Origin: Chromatiaceae bacterium
Lineage (GTDB): Bacteria; Pseudomonadota; Gammaproteobacteria; Chromatiales; Chromatiaceae
Direction of reading: 5' to 3'
Assembly (NCBI GenBank): GCA_012962365.1
Contig: DTXR01000444.1
Coordinates: 1-7,154, forward strand
Length of the DNA: 7,154 nucleotides
A program made the translations under genes and the position numbers. The notes under the pieces are model-generated. The model was not told the origin of the DNA, did no database searches, and saw only the letters and a program-made list of their open reading frames with translations. Of this stretch, positions 1 through 7,086 are shown in pieces (position 1 is the first letter of the stretch; each line of letters starts with the position of its first letter).

Positions 1-235
1 ATTGGTCGGCATGTGCTGCATTTAGCGGATCAAGTTTATGCTCTCTTTCCCACAAATCCGGTAGACCGTCATTGTCATCATCAGGGTCGAGATGGTTTGG
101 AATACCGTCATTATCGCTGTCGTTGCCGCCAGGGGCAGAGACTGAAACTACATAGACTGTATCATCTATAGCCAGATAGGCCAGTCCGTATCTGGGGTCG
201 TAGGTAGCGGCCTTAAGGCTGTAATCAGCGTAGTC
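1..235 (-). CDS. TSP3-repeat C-terminal segment of a secreted protein (continuation of the frameshifted upstream gene, runs off the window)
   Basis: On the minus strand this frame is open from about 259 to the left edge. It has no start codon of its own near its beginning, so it is a continuation rather than a separate gene. It reads TDYADYSLKAATYDPRYG and then a segment ending in VYVVSVSAPGG. At about 121-47 comes an aspartate-rich calcium-binding repeat: DSDNDGIPNHLDP followed by DDDNDGLPDLWE, with the D-x-D-x-D-G spacing of thrombospondin type-3 repeats. It continues as REHKLDPLNAAHADQ. TSP3 repeats of this form usually sit near the C-terminus of secreted or surface-anchored proteins, and in gammaproteobacteria they are often followed by a sorting tail; that tail would lie outside the window. 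The frame joins the gene ending at 234 perfectly if one copy of a TGAC tandem duplication at 240-233 is removed. The TSP3 identification is firm; membership of the upstream gene is a strong inference. Confidence 0.75.
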
Positions 236-240
236 AGTCA
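233..240 (-). repeat. Tandem 4-bp duplication TGACTGAC causing a frameshift
   Basis: Read on the minus strand, positions 240-233 are TGAC TGAC. With both copies the frame reads His-Arg-Thr-Asp-stop. With one copy it reads His-Arg-Thr-Asp-Tyr-Ala-Asp-Tyr and stays open for the remaining 230 or so bases into a TSP3 domain. The duplication is seen directly; its status as a mutation, variant or read error cannot be told from one sequence. Confidence 0.8.
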
Positions 241-1448
241 GTGCGGTGATACTCTTTGATTATATTGCCGTTCTTCACCTCCCTGAGGATGAGAGGAGAC
301 GGGTTGGTGAATCCGTCAGAAACCGGGATAAACCAATGGTCAGGGTCGGTAGGGTCGTCAAGCAACATGTTCTGATCGGCATATACCGGGTCGAGAACCT
401 GTCCAGCCAGGTGCAGCGTATCGATTTTTGTCACAAAGCCTTCATCGAATGCCTGAACGCCACTGGCGATCCAAAGTTGATCCAGGCGGGCAGATGAGTG
501 GAGGCTTTCAACACCGTTGCTTAACATGAAGTCGAACGTGCTAAGGTCTATCCGCGGTTCTTTCTGAGCCCAAAATACTGCGCCCGGCTCTGCAAGAGAG
601 ATGGGTTGCACATGGACCTGGGACGTCAGTGGATCGAGGAGGTAAACCAGATCACGGTTGAACAAGTTCGGCTCAGAATCCGATGTACGGGTTTCAAAAG
701 CCCAGTCCAGAGTCAACCCATTGCCTATGATCGAACGAAAATGGCACGACCAAGGGCCTGGAACGATATCCGGCCATTGGCAATCGTCTTCTAATCTGGG
801 TCGATAGGAATAGCGGTGTTGCGTCACCAGGCTGAGACTGTTGGCACCAAGATCCAGGATGTCGAGATTTCCCTTTACTGTGTCATCGACAACCAATCGA
901 ATATTGTTGCCACCCTCGCTGCCTGCCGGTTTCAGGGTAAAGCCATTGACGGTGTAACGAAAATCCTCAGGAGCAGACGAAGGCTTGCCCCCGGAGATTT
1001 CATCGGTTCCATTGTAATTGATGGCTTTAAGTGTACTCCGGCCGGCGATGATGTAGAGCCACATTTGATCCCATGGAATGCGAAACGAGGTCGAAGCAGT
1101 ACGCCGGCTCAGGGCATACAGCAACTCACCATCCCGTAGCATCCAGCCCTTGAATTGTGGTGCATCACCTACCAGTGTGATGGTTTCCGGCGCCTCCAAA
1201 ACCTGGATCTCCTGGTTTACCATCTGTGCCTGTAAAAAGCGTAACAAGGAATTACTGCTACCGGGCGTCCGGTCATAAACTGCAACTTCGCCGTCAGGCC
1301 CTGCGGAAAGGCCGACAACAGCCCCACCCGGAAATTGAAAGCTTTCTAGTACTGCATCTGTTGGTGTAATTGCAAAAACAGGGAAGGTAACCAGCATTGT
1401 GGCCAGTAAAAACAATTTTTGCAGACAGTTGTGGTGGATCCTGTTCAT
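234..1448 (-). pseudogene. Secreted protein, probable beta-propeller, prematurely terminated by a 4-bp duplication
   Basis: The reading frame encodes 404 aa from the ATG at 1448. Residues 1-26 form a Sec signal peptide: basic start MNRIHHN, hydrophobic core LFLLATMLVTF, likely cut after PVFA. The mature part is rich in short beta-strand-like stretches and phrases such as GLSAGPDGEVAVYD and RDLVYLLDPLTSQ. These suggest a propeller-like fold, but I do not recognise a family. Cys223 and Cys235 are the only cysteines of the mature chain and could form a disulfide. Alternative starts lie upstream in frame (GTG 1496, ATG 1493, the latter behind AGGGA); 1448 was chosen because it gives a standard signal peptide, though its own ribosome site is weak. 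The gene follows the 646-aa secreted protein by 60 bp with no terminator seen, so the two are probably co-transcribed. The stop at 236-234 lies in a TGACTGAC duplication; deleting one copy extends the protein into the TSP3 segment. It may be a true mutation, a switchable site or a sequencing error. Confidence 0.7.
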
Positions 1449-1508
1449 AGCTGGTTCTTGTTTGATAGTCCAACAAATTACTAAAGCTCCCATCACTATC
1501 CCTGAACG

Positions 1509-3449
1509 CTACATGGCGCCAACCGTCAATGTTGCACCTTTTTCCACATGCGTACTGGGATCAAACACCACGCTGGATGCGTTCAGATGCACCTCAGCTC
1601 CGGCTCTAATAGCAATACCGGCCAAGGTGATCTTATCGGTGGCGCACACGATCAACTGTCCGTTGATATCGGTACCGAGAATCTTTTCTGCCTGGGCGCA
1701 ATCAGCAATAGTCAGTGTGCTGTCTGCGATTGTGGAATTACCATCGAGGTCATAAGCAATGATTCTGACTCCCACATCATTCGGGAGAGTGTGGTGGAAA
1801 TACCAGGTATTGAATCCATTTTCGTCCCGATCACCCTTGCGGGTTGCTATGGCATCAAAACTGAATACGCCATCATCGGCTACTAAATCACCGTGAGTAC
1901 CATCGTCATATAAAAAAGTGCTCCCCGGATCGCCGGTGGGAAATGCCAGGGGTTCGCGTCCCATGGGCCAGTAAGTACTTTCCATGCCGTCCACCAGAAC
2001 GGTCAGTATTACTTTCTCGATTGTATTCAAGCCCTGTTGGTCAGCGATGTTGACGTTGACTGTCAGACGGCTGGCATCGTTATCCCAAAGCACGGGCCCA
2101 CTGAAAGCAATTCGAGTGATGTTTGGTGCCTGGGAAAAATCACCAGATACATCTGCTTTGGTGTCGATCCGATAAATGGCATCGTTATAGGTAACAAAAT
2201 AGTAGCGATCCTGCACCATATTGCTCATGGTGTTTACTCGCGGCAAAAAATAGGACCAGGAGTCTCTTGTCGTGCCGGTTTGCAGATCAAAAAGCGTATG
2301 GTAATGCAGTCCACCTGCATTACCCATGGTACCGCGAACAAACACGTTGTCGCCGCTGGGGGTAATGAAATACTCATCAAATCCATTCAGGCTTGTGGTC
2401 CAGGTTAGTCTTTGTTCCGCGCCAGTAGACCGGATCACTGAATGCAGTTCCAGTGGATCACCTTTAATATGCTTGTATGCATATAGTACCGTGTCGCCAT
2501 GCTCGCTGCTGATGCCCCGCCAACCCACAGGTCCCCAGCCTCCGAGGGTGTTGGTATCCACAAAATAGTGTTCTTCCGGAGTCAAACGGGTAGCTTGTCC
2601 ATCCAGCCCTGTATGCCACAAGGCATTGTGATTGCAGTCGTCTCCAGTACATATATGGCCAGCCTGGCCGCTGCTCCATGCGAAGAAAGTATGATCACCC
2701 GAGAGCGAATTGCCCATGTAGGTCATCATATTGAGATTGCTGCATTGTTGGTTGCAGGGAAGGTCGAAGATATCAAGATACCAGTTTCTGGCGCCATTCA
2801 GATCAGCGTAATACAAGCCTCTTCTGTATCTTTGCAGGGTATCATCATAACCTTCATCATATTTTCCCAGATACAGTCGGCTCCCATCCTTATTGAGAGT
2901 AAACCAGTCAAAACTGCTCGAACCAAAGTCATTGGATACAGCCTTGCTGACCATGCCCGACGGCAACTCCATATAGTAGAGTGATTTCAACCCGTAATAA
3001 CCTACGTCCCGTTGCGCTTTGATATATATTTTGCTTCCATCATCATTGATGCGCATATTTCCCCACCCCCACCAACTACTGGTTAAGTCAGATGGAAAAA
3101 TGTCCGATACATCCTGGATATTCGCACCAGTGGGATCGGCGACGAATGGCCTGTTGGAATAGCCTGTGCCTGCAGGGCAGAACTCACACGCAACATTGAA
3201 GAGAATGCGCGAACCATCCAGAGATGACATGATAGATCCGAATCGCAGATACGGATAGTCTTCAGGTACCCCGATCCACCTGACATCATTGCGCTCTATG
3301 ATGCGGGTGTTTGTCTGCTTGAAAAGGATCGGCCCAAGGTATGATGCCGATTCTGCTACGGAAGTACTTACCGCTACTAAACTACTCACCAGCATCAGAT
3401 GTGCTGCCACTAATAACTTTGACTGCCTGGATCTATGTGAGTAATTCAT
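1509..3449 (-). CDS. Secreted TolB/WD40-like beta-propeller protein with Ig-like C-terminal region
   Basis: This is a 646-aa protein with unknown ligand or substrate. The ATG at 3449 is preceded by a strong ribosome site, GGGAGG, with 4 bases between it and the ATG; an in-frame extension to 3590 lacks such a site and would bury the signal peptide. Residues 1 to about 32 are a Sec signal peptide (hydrophobic LLVAAHLMLVSSLVAV, likely cut after TSVA). Residues of roughly 60-430 carry repeated blade-like phrases: SLDGSRILFNV, NDDGSKIYIKA, NKDGSRLYLGKYD, PSGDNVFVRG. These are typical of TolB/PD40-type propellers. Residues of about 440-580 look like an Ig-like beta domain ending in the acidic loop YDDGTHGDLVADDG (514-527), a phrase common in secreted multidomain proteins and possibly calcium-binding. 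The tail (about 610-646) resembles the short beta-solenoid ends of secreted proteins (IRAGAEVHLN, VEKGATLTVGAM). All eight cysteines fall in four local pairs. It is first in a leftward unit, divergent from the sigma/kinase genes. Secretion is well supported; function is unknown. Confidence 0.85.
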   Translation of the reverse strand: MNYSHRSRQSKLLVAAHLMLVSSLVAVSTSVAESASYLGPILFKQTNTRIIERNDVRWIGVPEDYPYLRFGSIMSSLDGSRILFNVACEFCPAGTGYSNRPFVADPTGANIQDVSDIFPSDLTSSWWGWGNMRINDDGSKIYIKAQRDVGYYGLKSLYYMELPSGMVSKAVSNDFGSSSFDWFTLNKDGSRLYLGKYDEGYDDTLQRYRRGLYYADLNGARNWYLDIFDLPCNQQCSNLNMMTYMGNSLSGDHTFFAWSSGQAGHICTGDDCNHNALWHTGLDGQATRLTPEEHYFVDTNTLGGWGPVGWRGISSEHGDTVLYAYKHIKGDPLELHSVIRSTGAEQRLTWTTSLNGFDEYFITPSGDNVFVRGTMGNAGGLHYHTLFDLQTGTTRDSWSYFLPRVNTMSNMVQDRYYFVTYNDAIYRIDTKADVSGDFSQAPNITRIAFSGPVLWDNDASRLTVNVNIADQQGLNTIEKVILTVLVDGMESTYWPMGREPLAFPTGDPGSTFLYDDGTHGDLVADDGVFSFDAIATRKGDRDENGFNTWYFHHTLPNDVGVRIIAYDLDGNSTIADSTLTIADCAQAEKILGTDINGQLIVCATDKITLAGIAIRAGAEVHLNASSVVFDPSTHVEKGATLTVGAM

Positions 3450-3460
3450 ATTGCCTCCCA
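3450..3460 (-). promoter_or_regulatory. Strong ribosome binding site of the propeller gene
   Basis: The minus strand reads TGGGAGGCAAT immediately before the ATG at 3449. The GGGAGG core with a 4-base gap to the ATG decides this start over the in-frame upstream ATGs. Confidence 0.8.
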
Positions 3461-3495
3461 AAATCAATCGTGTGAACTTTGCTATCTCTTCTTTA

Positions 3496-3501
3496 AATAT
3501 A
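3496..3501 (-). promoter_or_regulatory. Possible -10-like AT-rich element of the propeller gene
   Basis: On the minus strand TATATT lies in an AT-rich run (TATATTTAAAG) about 47 bases upstream of the ATG at 3449. No convincing -35 box stands at 16-18 bp; TTGCAA, inside the dyad at 3511-3538, is about 20 bp away. The promoter may therefore be activator-dependent or served by another sigma factor. This is a weak call. Confidence 0.2.
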
Positions 3502-3510
3502 GCCCGGAAT

Positions 3511-3538
3511 TCTGGCATCGATTGCAATAGATGCCGGA
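3511..3538. promoter_or_regulatory. Near-perfect 28-bp dyad, candidate operator in the divergent intergenic region
   Basis: The half-sites are TCTGGCATC on the left and GATGCCGGA on the right. They flank a central palindrome ATTGCAAT, with single unpaired flanking bases G3520 and A3529. Of the 14 base pairs across the dyad only two mismatch (T3513/G3536 and G3520/A3529). It lies about 60 bp upstream of the propeller start and about 140 bp upstream of the sigma start, just beyond the AT-rich element of the leftward gene. That position and symmetry suit a dimeric regulator, but no regulator gene of that type is in the window. Confidence 0.5.
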
Positions 3539-3617
3539 TACAGTTGACCTTCATCAACATAACACCATGTTTTCGTATGCCACTGTTCATAGCGCATTGT
3601 ATTCAGATGGCAAATGT

Positions 3618-3645
3618 TTGAATGCACGGGGAATTCACTTACTAT
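3618..3645 (+). promoter_or_regulatory. Possible sigma-70-type promoter of the sigma/kinase operon
   Basis: TTGAAT (3618-3623) and TACTAT (3640-3645) are 16 bp apart, each matching four of six consensus bases. Transcription would start near 3652, leaving a leader of about 30 bases before the ATG at 3681. The match is modest and could be chance. Confidence 0.25.
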
Positions 3646-3680
3646 TGTGCTTAGAATGCCCATGGTTTGTTGAGCCTTAT

Positions 3681-4205
3681 ATGTCCAACCCTGAAAACCA
3701 AGATTTATCGAAAATATATGAAGGTCTGAAATCGTTGGCACGCCTTCAGCGCTCGCGTATTTTCGCCAAAAAAGGCATGGGAACGCGCAGCATCGTACAC
3801 GAAGCCTACCTCAAGCTGTATGACTCCCAATCAGTTTCTATCAAGAACACAAATGATTTTCTATTGCTGGCATCTTCCACCATGCGCAGCGTGTTGATAG
3901 ACAATGCCAGACACTGGGTGCGCCAAAAGCGAGGAGGAAAGCTTTCAGATTTACCCTTGGATCATGTGGATCTTGTTTCAGCGCAACGTAGTGATGAGCT
4001 ACTTGAGCTGGATAAAGCGTTATTAGAGTTAAGCAAGGAAAACAGCCGTCTGGCAGACGTGGTCACATGCCGCTTTTTCGGGGGGCTTAGCATAGCGGAG
4101 ACAGCATCAGCGCTGGATGTATCTGCCGCCACGGTGAAACGGGACTGGATTCTTGCACGAACGCTGCTCTATCAAACCCTGGAACATGATGAACAAGATA
4201 AATAG
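3681..4205 (+). CDS. ECF sigma factor, Sigma70_ECF / TIGR02999-like (ECF43-like), kinase-associated
   Basis: This is a 174-aa RNA polymerase sigma factor. Region 2 includes the hallmark SIVHEAYLKLYD (residues 37-48) and region 2.3-2.4 NDFLLLASSTMRSVLIDNAR followed by RQKRGGK (58-87). Region 4 follows with a helix-turn-helix: RFFGGLSIAETASALDVSAA then TVKRDWILART (131-161). VHEAYL, RKRGG-like and TVKRDW are signatures of this group. The DAED-type acidic motif of region 2.2 is missing; residues 34-37 are G-T-R-S, so Thr35 and Ser37 stand where acidic contacts to the beta-prime clamp are usual. In the described EcfP/PknT pair of Vibrio, the neighbouring kinase phosphorylates this region to activate the sigma factor; the same is inferred here. 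The ATG at 3681 was chosen because the homologous domain starts directly after it; the in-frame ATG at 3531 would add 50 unlike residues and overlap the dyad. The ribosome site (TTGAG) is weak. The gene overlaps the kinase gene and is surely its operon partner. Confidence 0.9.
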   Translation: MSNPENQDLSKIYEGLKSLARLQRSRIFAKKGMGTRSIVHEAYLKLYDSQSVSIKNTNDFLLLASSTMRSVLIDNARHWVRQKRGGKLSDLPLDHVDLVSAQRSDELLELDKALLELSKENSRLADVVTCRFFGGLSIAETASALDVSAATVKRDWILARTLLYQTLEHDEQDK

Positions 4206-6909
4206 TCCGCAGGTAAATGACATATTTCTCAAAGCGCTTGAGCTTGATCGGGAAGAGCGCGATATCTTCGTCAAAACTGCCTGTGGCTCGAATCAGGATG
4301 TCTATGCAAGCGTTTCCAGCCTGTTGAACAGCGCGGCATCTGCAGCTGAATTCTTTGATCAATTTGAAGATGACCTGCTGGACAAGCAGGCGAATGAACT
4401 GGAAGACTACGGAGCTCGTGGTGACAGGCTGGGCAATTATGAGTTGATACACCTGATTGCCCAGGGTGGAATGGGGTCAGTATTCCTTGCAAAACGCGCA
4501 GATGGCCAATTCGAACGCTATGTTGTGGTCAAAATGCTGCCAATGGGCTTTGACAGCAGCATTTTGCAGGAACGGTTATCCAAAGAGCAAAAACTACTGG
4601 CTGGTTTACAGCATCCGAATATTGCGCAGCTATATGATGCCGGTGTCACACGTGATGGTCGTGGCTACTTTGTCATGGAATATGTCAAAGGCAATACCAT
4701 TACATTTTACTGTAACACGCACAAACTGAGCATCAGCCGGCGCCTGGATCTGTTTCTGTCATTGCTGAATGCGGTTCAGTTCGCGCACTGGAATCTGGTT
4801 GTCCACCAGGACATAAAGCCCTCCAACGTGATGGTGAATGAGGATGGACAAATAAAACTCCTGGATTTTGGTATCGCCACAACAATATCGAAATCACATG
4901 CAAACATCACTATAAACAATGGTGATTATTCACAAATATATGCCACTCCCGAGCAGCTCGCAGGTGGTCAGATTACGACTGCTTCCGACACTCATCAGCT
5001 TGGGCAGCTGCTTTTTGAACTGTTAACCGATGCAAAACCAAAAGATCTGGGACTGAGTTTTGTGTCGCCCGGCCAGAACGTACTCTCCACCTGGTACCGC
5101 AGCTCAAAGGAAACAACTCTTCAGACCTGGGCTGCGCGTCGGTGCATACCATCTACATCGATAAAAAAAGCACTGCCACCTGACCTTGACGCAATTGTCA
5201 GTCGCGCAATGATGGAAGATGTCGAACGCCGTTATGCCAGCCCCCAGGATTTCGCCCGGGATATTCTGGCCATGCGTCAGAACCGCCCGGTGACTGCACG
5301 AAAGCCATCTGTTGGCTATCTGACGGGAAAATTTGTTCGCAGAAACAGAGTTTCCATCGGTGTGATATCACTACTGGTAATGGGGAGCCTGTTTTTTTCC
5401 GGTTTTATGGTCTGGCAATCGAACAAAACCGAGAAACAACGGGACAAAGCCCTGCGGGTAATGGATCTGCTGGTGGAAATCTTCGAGACAGCAAACCCTC
5501 AGAATTCTCCCGGGACAACGCCTACGATAGCCGATGCACTTACTCAGGGTGCCGCCAGGATTTCTGACAAACTGACAGACCAACAGGAAGCGCAGGCGGA
5601 TCTTCTCGCAGTTATTGGGCGCACCCAGCAAAGCCTGGGCAACTACCGCGAAGCAGGGAACATGTTTAGCCGCGCTCTTGCATTGCGACAGGGCATTGGC
5701 CCTGAGGTATCTGTCGAGGTAGCCAAACTTCTGATGTATAAAGGGGACAATGCCCGTCTCCTGGGAAATTATGCAGAAGCCGAACAAACGCTGGAAAATG
5801 CGTTGGCGTCAATACAAAAACTTTCGGGTGATCATCGCAGGCTCCGGGCCAATGCCTTGGGGAAACTGGGAAGAGTCATGGTGCTTCAGGGAAAGCATCG
5901 ACAGGCGCGCCAGCACCTGGCAGAAGCCGCAGAACTTCAATTGGCGATAACCGGCGATATGCACCTCGACTATGCCCAGGCGCTGAATGACCTTGCCTCA
6001 GTTGGGTTCGCGGAAGGAAAATACGCCGAAGTAGAAGAAATATTGCGCCGTTCATTGAAGATCAGGGAACAGCTTGGCCCTGAAGATGCCAACACCAACC
6101 TTGATCCGGATTATGCAACCAATATCAATAACCTTGGACTGGCTTTGTTTCGTCAAGGAAAAGTGGATGAAAGCGAAGCCAGGCTGAGGCAGGCGGTAGC
6201 GTTGCGCCAAAAGATATATCGGCAACCACACCCGGAGCAGGCGCAATCGCTGACCAATCTTGGTCTGCTGCTGAATTCGAGTGGCCGTTCCGACGAAGCA
6301 ATGCAGTATCTGAAAAAGGCGTTGATTATCAGGAAAGAGGCTTTTGGCGGCAGGCATATGCGGGTTGCAGAATCACTCAACAACCTGGGCATGCTGCATC
6401 TGTCCAATGCCAGATTCGCGGAAGCACTGACCCTGTATGAAGAAGCGCTGATCATCACCACCGAGCTATTGGGTTCTGAGCACAGTGCAACCGCCATCGT
6501 GCTGAATAACATGGGGCAGGCAAACCTGGAACTGGGGCGCCACAAGACGGCACAGGAACTGTATCAGAAATCGCTGAAGATAAGAGAGCAGACGCTCCCG
6601 GCCAGACACCTGCATCTGTCCTACAGTCAAATTGGCCTGGGAAAGGCGCTGGTCGCCAACGGCCAGGCTGAAATGGCGCTAAAATACCTTCGGCCGGGGC
6701 TGGAACTGCGTGAAAGCAAGCTTCCCTCTGATCATTGGCTGATCGGGGAGGGACGCCTTGCCCTTGCTCAGGCGCTATACGCCAAAGGCAAGTCGGGCGA
6801 GGCGCAACCCCTGGCACAGTCCGCACAAAAGATCCTGACGGACAGGAAAGGACAGGATTTCTACCTCACCCGGCAGGCCAGCCGCTTACTTGAAATCATA
6901 AGACACTGA
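4186..6909 (+). CDS. Transmembrane Ser/Thr protein kinase with C-terminal TPR repeats
   Basis: This is a 907-aa Hanks-type kinase (numbering from the ATG at 4186; ATG 4189 is equally possible and better spaced from GGA). It overlaps the sigma gene by 17-20 bp, suggesting translational coupling. Residues 1-75 are the helical leader common to this family. The kinase domain (about 83-372) shows the glycine loop AQGGMGSV (92-99, first Gly replaced by Ala), Lys116 in VVVK, the helix-C Glu134, HQDIKPSN (207-214), DFG (227-229), TPE in place of APE (254-256), Asp268, and a late ERRYASPQDFARDI. All catalytic residues are present, so activity is expected, but HRD is HQD, making it a non-RD kinase. One membrane segment (390-410) follows, then the family's FETANPQ linker and about ten 42-residue TPR units (about 472-897) of the TPR_12/kinesin-light-chain kind, e.g. 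NNLGMLHL and EALTLYEEALII. The TPR part probably senses a protein or peptide signal. Basic residues flank both sides of the membrane segment, so topology is not certain. The likely substrate is the adjacent sigma factor (inference). Confidence 0.92.
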   Translation: MMNKINSPQVNDIFLKALELDREERDIFVKTACGSNQDVYASVSSLLNSAASAAEFFDQFEDDLLDKQANELEDYGARGDRLGNYELIHLIAQGGMGSVFLAKRADGQFERYVVVKMLPMGFDSSILQERLSKEQKLLAGLQHPNIAQLYDAGVTRDGRGYFVMEYVKGNTITFYCNTHKLSISRRLDLFLSLLNAVQFAHWNLVVHQDIKPSNVMVNEDGQIKLLDFGIATTISKSHANITINNGDYSQIYATPEQLAGGQITTASDTHQLGQLLFELLTDAKPKDLGLSFVSPGQNVLSTWYRSSKETTLQTWAARRCIPSTSIKKALPPDLDAIVSRAMMEDVERRYASPQDFARDILAMRQNRPVTARKPSVGYLTGKFVRRNRVSIGVISLLVMGSLFFSGFMVWQSNKTEKQRDKALRVMDLLVEIFETANPQNSPGTTPTIADALTQGAARISDKLTDQQEAQADLLAVIGRTQQSLGNYREAGNMFSRALALRQGIGPEVSVEVAKLLMYKGDNARLLGNYAEAEQTLENALASIQKLSGDHRRLRANALGKLGRVMVLQGKHRQARQHLAEAAELQLAITGDMHLDYAQALNDLASVGFAEGKYAEVEEILRRSLKIREQLGPEDANTNLDPDYATNINNLGLALFRQGKVDESEARLRQAVALRQKIYRQPHPEQAQSLTNLGLLLNSSGRSDEAMQYLKKALIIRKEAFGGRHMRVAESLNNLGMLHLSNARFAEALTLYEEALIITTELLGSEHSATAIVLNNMGQANLELGRHKTAQELYQKSLKIREQTLPARHLHLSYSQIGLGKALVANGQAEMALKYLRPGLELRESKLPSDHWLIGEGRLALAQALYAKGKSGEAQPLAQSAQKILTDRKGQDFYLTRQASRLLEIIRH

Positions 6910-6928
6910 ATAAACAAGATTTGTTTAT
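6910..6928 (+). terminator. AT-rich hairpin just after the kinase stop
   Basis: ATAAACAA and TTGTTTAT form a perfect 8-bp stem around the 3-base loop GAT, beginning right after the TGA at 6907-6909. The stem is AT-rich and no T-run follows, so it is not a classical intrinsic terminator. It might act as an RNA 3' end or be chance. Confidence 0.25.
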
Positions 6929-7086
6929 AAATACACCCTTCGCCAAATAATTGCGCCCGGTTTGAGCCAGTTCGTCCCGGAAAGTCGTTTAATACTATAA
7001 GACAGTCAGAAATCCCGGCTGCAGATGCTGGCTGCGATTGGTTTGTCTATGGAGAAGGCTATGCCTAAGGAAACCCTGATTAATTG
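6929..7086. other. Non-coding intergenic stretch downstream of the kinase operon
   Basis: No credible coding region is seen on either strand. The only small structure is a direct repeat GGCTGC at about 7018 and 7030. An ATG at 7061 behind GAGAAGG opens a frame to the window end, but most of that frame is the inverted repeat that follows, so I do not call a gene. Confidence 0.5.

Noticed and set aside
2499..2984. 161-codon open frame on the plus strand
   Set aside because: It is antisense to the well-supported propeller gene, has no ribosome site or recognisable domain, and is best read as a shadow frame.
3544..3572. TTGACC as a -35 box for the sigma gene
   Set aside because: No -10-like hexamer is found 16-18 bp downstream.
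3450..3590. 47-residue extension of the propeller protein from the ATG at 3590
   Set aside because: It lies upstream of a very good ribosome site and start at 3449 and would place the signal peptide in the middle of the chain.
3531..3680. 50-residue N-terminal extension of the sigma factor from the ATG at 3531
   Set aside because: The extension has no likeness to sigma region 1 or 2, overlaps the candidate operator, and ECF proteins of this group begin close to the residue encoded at 3681.
5371..5787. 138-codon open frame on the minus strand inside the kinase gene
   Set aside because: It is antisense to the TPR and membrane region and has no domain or credible start; the kinase frame explains the sequence.
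5650..6900. Apparent DNA repeats in the 3' half of the kinase gene
   Set aside because: The periodicity of about 126 bp comes from the 42-residue TPR units at protein level; the DNA copies are too diverged to be a separate repeat element.
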